Assembly: GCA_019843655.1 (NCBI GenBank)
Contig: JACDQD010000001.1
Coordinates: 47,674,443 to 47,738,442, forward strand
Direction of reading: 5' to 3'
From: Lethocerus indicus
Taxonomy: Eukaryota; Arthropoda; Insecta; Hemiptera; Belostomatidae
DNA length: 64,000 nucleotides
Made by a program: the position numbers and the translations under genes. Below are positions 59,801 through 64,000 of the stretch, piece by piece (the stretch's first letter is position 1; each line of letters begins with the position of its first letter). The notes under the pieces are model-generated. The model was not told where the DNA came from. It searched no databases and worked only from the letters and a program-made list of their open reading frames with translations.

Positions 59801-62800
59801 GGAAATATTCAAGTTTTGATGTCAAGCTTAACATTGAATTTTAATTTGACCTACCTTGGTAAATATTGATGATACCAGACATTGATCAGATTGATTCTTG
59901 TCTCAATCTGCAACACTAGCCAAGATGGTACAAACTGATAGCCATAGCATTTGGGTGCAAATGATGCTAGACAAAGTCAAACTTCTACGCCAGGCTTGTT
60001 AACGTTTAAAATTTATAATTCGACCTAACACGATTAACATTGATATATTGGATTGTTTCTTGCCTCAATTTGCAACACTCGTCGAGATGTAAAAACTGAT
60101 AAGTATAGCACACCAGTATGAATGATGCTTGAAAAATTCAAGTAACTACATCAGGCCCAGCTAATATTGATGATATGGGATCTTTTCTTGTCTCAATTTG
60201 CAACCCTCGCCAAGATGTACAACCTCTAAAATAAGCAACATATGTTTTATTTAAATTGGTTCTGTTCTCTGCAGTTAAAAAGTTGACCTGCAAGTTAACT
60301 AAAAAGAAATTCATCAAAGGTTATCCATTTCTATTTTTTTCTGTTTTATTGTATTATAGAAACAAAAAAAAATAGTCTTCATACAAATTAATGAATATTT
60401 TTACTTACAAAAGTGAAAATAAAAATTTCAGGAAGTCTTTCACTAATTTCCAGGGTCCACTAAATTTCAACGTCTAGAATATTATCAAACACACATTTTG
60501 TTACAAGTGTTAAATTATAATACTCCTCTTGTTTGTCTAATGTGAGACAACAGATTTTGACTTTGTTTTGTGATTATATAATATGAGTGAGAGCCTAGAA
60601 TTCAAGGAATCCTATTTGTACAATGAAATTGAAATTTAACGTCAATAAAAACATACAGTGAAGAAGTTTTTAATCTCGAGGAAGTAGAATTGAAACCTGT
60701 TCATAGTATGCTCTTCATACTAGCTAACTGTAAATGATTTCCATTATTTGATAACGACATTTACTTAGTATAATATTGTAATTATTTATATGGTAACTAC
60801 AGTCCATTGTTGTTAATAACATTGCAAGACCCAAATAACTGCTCCCGAATTTACAAGAATGATGTACTCTATATATATCTATAATGATAAAATACTAACG
60901 AGCTTGTACAGTACGAGGTGGAGCTAACTTCACAAGACCTTGTGAATTAGATGATGTAGTGGGTGTAGCCATCCTTATCTTCTGAGTGGCAGATGCTGCA
61001 GCTGCTAAGGCATGGATACCAGTAACCGGAACATCACTTCCATCCCCGGATTTCATTGATGTGGCTGAAATAAGATTTTTAAAACTGTACTAAACAATTT
61101 TTAACTATTTACCTAAATTATGACACTTATTATAAGCCTATTCAGACAAAACTAGCTATAAATAAAATATTTTATTAAAATAACATCAACCTAGTTATTC
61201 CGCTATTACTTAATATGCAAGAGATAAAATGCATGATTAAAAAAAATGTATTTTCCCTTAAGAAACAAAATATACAACAACAAAAATGTGAATGTCCAAA
61301 ATAGAATGGGCGTCTAAAGTTAACAGATATTGTGCTATATGAGTACAGGAAAAGGTTATCCTGCCATGAATATAAATGATAAAACTGCAAATCTACATGC
61401 AAGAACCTATTTCCATTTCTAACATATCTTCCTAACATCTGAATTATACGTTTATATACAAAGTAATTGGGAATATTTGCAAAGATTGAAAAGGTCAGAT
61501 ATTTTTTTAAATGGATATTTGAAAATATAATTTATTGAATTAACAACACTAAGAAGATCATACAACTTCTTGGTATGGGAAAGCTACTGAAGAATGATAT
61601 GTAAAGAATTTTAAATGGTACCAGTGGCTGTAGTGGTAGAAGTTGTCGTTGTGGTTGTAGTAGTCGTTGTTACAGTTGGTTGGGGAGACCTATAAACGGG
61701 ACGAATTACCGGACGAATCATGGGCCGATTAAGAGGCCTTATCACGGGCCTAATCACTGCTCCATTTCCGCCATTACTCGAACTGGAAGGCTTGCTAGGT
61801 GTTATTTTAGGCACTGGGACTTTCTGAGGTGTTGATAAAGGGGTCGGTGATGGAGGAACCTCATACCTTCAAAACAAAACTGATATTAGAACACTGTCAT
61901 ATTAAATATAGTATATAATAAAACACCGATAAAATATAGCAACAGAATATGAAATAATTGCTGCTTCAACTAATTGTATTGGTTTTTAGATGAGTTTGAA
62001 CAAAACACTTACTTTTGAACTTGCAGAAGATAAGCTTCTGCAGATGGAACACCTGGCCAGCAGACTTCAAGTGCATTAGTTGATGCTTTAACAAGTTGCA
62101 CCCTACCCATTATTCCAGGTTTTTCTACTTCTAGATACCATAAATCTTTGCAGCATACCTGTATCATATTTCCCTTTCATTATAAAAAAAAAAGAAAAAC
62201 TGTTTACTATTTAATATCAAGTGCAAATTTACACAAGTTGTTATATCTTAATAACAACAAGTGTAAATTGATAGCATTATGACAATAAATTTCATTAAAT
62301 TTATTCAAAATTGTTAATGAAATGTTGTCATTTTTTCTACATTTCTACAGCCAAAGATTAATTACAGCAAATATGTACACTGGAATATTATCTCAGTAAT
62401 GCAAAATGAAAGTAAAGGCTGACATTTATTTTTAAATGAAACTGTCTGATTTTCCAACATTAGACAAATATGAACTAACAGTTTATTACATGTAATAAAA
62501 AGCACACAATGTTCAATTGATGTAAATATGTGCCACATTTAAGCTTTCGATATGAAACATCCAGCAAGATGGTGTCCCAAATATAATAAAGACTCATACA
62601 TTTTGTTTTCGATTTCTACTGCGTATTCCAATTCTTACCTGAATATTTACTTACCAAATTCTTCAATACGAATTTAAATATTTGAGATTAAATTGTATCA
62701 CTACAAAAATAATAACTCCACTGACTACTCAAAAAAAAAAATACATATCTATTAGCTAAAGGGATTCTTGAAGCTTAATGAATATTTTACAAAAAAATAT

Positions 62801-64000
62801 AAAGTATGCACTTAAAACAATTTTGAAATAAATTGAATCAAATAGAATAAAATCAAAATAATAAAAAAGTAAATATTAAAAAATATATTAATCTATTAAA
62901 TCATTTTTACTTGATTATTCCAGGCTTTACGATAACCATCTCGTCCAGACCATATGTAAATTCTACAATGGACACCAACAGCACAATGTCCCGCTCTAGC
63001 TCTTGGCATATTTTCTTCAGATACATCCATCGCTATTTCTTCCCAGCACATTGTGTCTATATAGAGAAGATACAATTATTTCAAAAGGGATATAATGATT
63101 TTTTCATATACAGCATTTATAACATCTGAAACTCAATCCATTATGTACTTATGCACAAACAACCAGAGTTGAGGCTTATTACATCCATGGCAAAGATCAA
63201 GATCTCTGTGCACGGTACAAGTGGTTTGACATTTACTACAGGCATACAATTATTTTTTCCTCGAGCAACAACTGCATTACAAACTTTTAGTTTTCTTAGT
63301 ATCTATAACATACAACCATACACTAGTACAGTATGCAATAGGATAAAATTTATACCTATAATCTTAAAAATAAATATATTAATTTAAAGTAAAATATTAC
63401 TGAGATTAAGTCTGGCAAGTTGATTTGTGCACTTCCACTCCTTCTCATGAGTTGCAACCTTTACATCATCCATAACAAGTGGGACCCATCCACCAAATAT
63501 ATACATGCCATCTCCAATAACCGATGCTGTATGTAACGATCTTGGCAATGGTGAAGGGCCACCAACCTCAGGCTTACTCCAGGTCATAGAACCTATATAG
63601 TAAAATGTGTCCTTGAATCGATGTATTTATGAAAATTAAAATAAGGATAGGAAAACAAGATATTATCAAGAAGAATTATATTGATCCTCCTACTTTCTAT
63701 ACAACCGATTAAACGAAAACAAGGACTGCTGATTACGCCTCACTGATATACATTAAGTGCAAACTATAAATTATCAATTGCTAGCTCATGCTTTCAAGCG
63801 CACTAATTCAAAATGTGATTGCACCTAACCTATATCAAGAATCCATAAATCACCGAGACGACAACCGGACATTCCACCATAAACTATTAATTTAGCATTT
63901 CCATTCTCATCCGTGTGAGCTACTGCTGTGTGAGATTCTCTTGGCGGGGGTGGCATCCCATAAGTATGGGGCATTTCCCAGGCTGTCACATTATTTGCTC
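52003..64000 (-). CDS. Hcf: Host cell factor (HCF), 3' 17 exons; 5' end outside the window
   Basis: Minus-strand exons, 5' to 3': 63830-64000+, 63401-63592, 62911-63056, 62013-62158, 61622-61866, 60900-61064, 58686-58873, 57896-58010, 57088-57309, 56445-56614, 56197-56359, 55730-56041, 55030-55241, 54793-54912, 53727-53894, 52934-53111 and 52003-52091 (TAG at 52003-52005). Every phase agrees, giving 999 complete codons plus stop. Order: Kelch propeller repeats, an Fn3-like segment, a long Thr/Ser/Pro-rich middle, an acidic region, a C-terminal Fn3 pair and a basic tail (PAKRLKSDM, likely nuclear signal). HCF is a nuclear scaffold tying transcription factors to Set1/MLL methyltransferase, OGT and Sin3-type complexes, with roles in cell-cycle gene expression. 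No HCF-PRO repeats are present, as expected outside vertebrates. Introns carry SINEs, a hAT-like MITE and a foldback element. The whole unit is CpG-poor. Confidence 0.95.
53161..53325 (-). mobile_element. tRNA-derived SINE, copy 1 (degraded)
   Basis: On the minus strand GTGTTGGGGTGTGTGCC is followed by a B box (GGTTTGAATCC) and the shared body block CTATAAGTAGGG. The A box is degraded. It lies in an Hcf intron, in the Hcf orientation. Confidence 0.6.
54640..54690 (+). repeat. CpG-decayed copy of module C in an Hcf intron
   Basis: GTCGTGTGGCCACACTTTC, AGGCATCAGTAGGGAATG and TTTGGAATGTCAGAAATA. Compared with 24,870-24,945, GGCGTC has become GGCATC and TCGG has become TCAG. Confidence 0.5.
55355..55571 (-). 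mobile_element. tRNA-derived SINE, copy 2
   Basis: On the minus strand the A box TGGCTCAGGGTG (55,563-55,552) and B box GGTACGAATCC (55,534-55,524) are only 29 bp apart, start to start, so part of the tRNA head is deleted. The body contains CCATAAGTAGGGACAGTGAT and AAATAAGTGCTCCCTCTGAT, shared with copy 3. Confidence 0.7.
57400..57592 (-). mobile_element. tRNA-derived SINE, copy 3 (best head)
   Basis: On the minus strand an A-box-like GGTTCAGGTG (about 57,577) and B box GATTCGAATCC (57,534-57,524) are spaced as in a tRNA. The body follows with CATAAGTAGGGATAAATGAT, AATAAGCACTCCCTCTG and GTGCATACCCCGGCCCCTGG. Confidence 0.72.
58217..58533. mobile_element. Non-autonomous hAT-like element
   Basis: It begins CAGGGGTTGGTAAACTTT and ends with the imperfect inverse, AGGCTCCCCAAACCCTG. 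GAGCCA and GGGCCACA blocks near the ends are as in many hAT MITEs. There is no coding capacity. Clear 8-bp target duplications are not visible. Confidence 0.6.
59199..59740. mobile_element. Foldback element, family B, complete
   Basis: The termini are inverted: CAATTGTCACTGACTGGC at about 59,200 against GCCGGTTAGTGACAATTC at about 59,720. Pairing continues inward (TTTGGAAACCACCCAAGTGG with CACTCAGGTGGTTTGCAAAC, and GGTTCCATTATCAGGGTC with GACCCTGAAGATGGAACC) to a loop near 59,440-59,490. An apparent 203-codon open frame crosses the whole element but is not protein-like; I treat it as an artefact. Confidence 0.75.
59750..60232. repeat. Degenerate tandem array, unit about 130-160 bp
   Basis: CTCAATCTGCAACAC (59,904), CTCAATTTGCAACAC (60,064) and CTCAATTTGCAACCC (60,193) mark three units. 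Each is followed by GC(C)AAGATG and each is preceded by ATTGATGATA-like sequence. A partial unit with ACAGATAAGTACAGCACACC precedes them. It lies next to foldback B in an Hcf intron. Confidence 0.65.
62013..64000 (-). other. Hcf: HCF Kelch-propeller exons and first Fn3 strand
   Basis: The propeller blades are recognised by [90 protein letters not shown] and [20 protein letters not shown]. The propeller binds HBM (D/EHxY) partners. The last exon of this block passes into Fn3-type sequence ([17 protein letters not shown]). At 64,000 the exon is cut by the window edge, two bases into a codon. Confidence 0.95.

Larger units (their letters stand above)
54793..61866 (-). other. Hcf: HCF low-complexity and acidic middle region exons
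   Basis: Exon 61622-61866 encodes repeated IRP(V/L/M) pentads followed by a near-pure Thr run. The exons to 56,197 are rich in Thr, Gln, Pro and Ser ([40 protein letters not shown]). Exon 55730-56041 contains [13 protein letters not shown] and an acidic stretch. Exon 55030-55241 includes FPIDGGGQ and many acidic and Lys residues. Exon 54793-54912 has [13 protein letters not shown], a typical HCF motif. Donor 61,621-61,620 (ACTG|GTACCA) is weak, but the phase fits. Confidence 0.85.

Noticed and set aside
59258..59869. 203-codon open frame on the plus strand
   Set aside because: It spans the two arms and loop of foldback B and the adjacent tandem array; composition is not protein-like and it lies in an Hcf intron.

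Overview
This is nuclear DNA from an insect, or at least an arthropod. Three spliced genes with canonical GT-AG introns can be read, and two of them (a rolling stone-like membrane protein and a pHCl-type chloride channel) match families I know mainly from insects. I cannot name the species.

Layout: (1) 3-7,563, minus strand: the 3' four coding exons of a rolling stone-like multipass membrane protein gene. A possible tiny first coding exon lies at 14,369-14,395. (2) About 7.6-43 kb: no convincing host gene beyond that candidate. It holds CpG-normal, repeat-rich DNA with foldback elements, several dispersed repeat families, a dead R1-like non-LTR retrotransposon with target-site duplications (26.2-27.7 kb), an orphan CpG-rich patch (about 18.9 kb), and a 2.3-kb composite satellite of 32-bp units (36.0-38.35 kb). 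(3) 43,179-48,187, plus strand: a complete nine-exon Cys-loop anion channel gene, best matched to pHCl-1, encoding 421 aa with all exon phases consistent. (4) 48.2-52.0 kb: convergent intergenic and 3'-UTR DNA. (5) 52,003-64,000, minus strand: the 3' 17 exons (999 complete codons plus a stop) of host cell factor (Hcf): Kelch propeller, Fn3 segment, low-complexity middle, C-terminal Fn3 pair and a basic tail. The 5' end lies beyond the window.

The three genes do not form a pathway: a muscle/membrane protein, a neuronal or epithelial ligand- or pH-gated chloride channel, and a ubiquitous chromatin scaffold. The most striking large-scale signal is a drop in CpG density near 49 kb that then spans the whole Hcf unit. 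Copies of the same repeat families inside Hcf carry CG-to-TG/CA changes relative to copies outside it. The simplest reading is germline gene-body methylation of the housekeeping Hcf gene and none over the two tissue-restricted genes. Other candidates for undescribed elements are two foldback transposon families, a tRNA-derived SINE family inside Hcf introns, and the 32-bp composite satellite.
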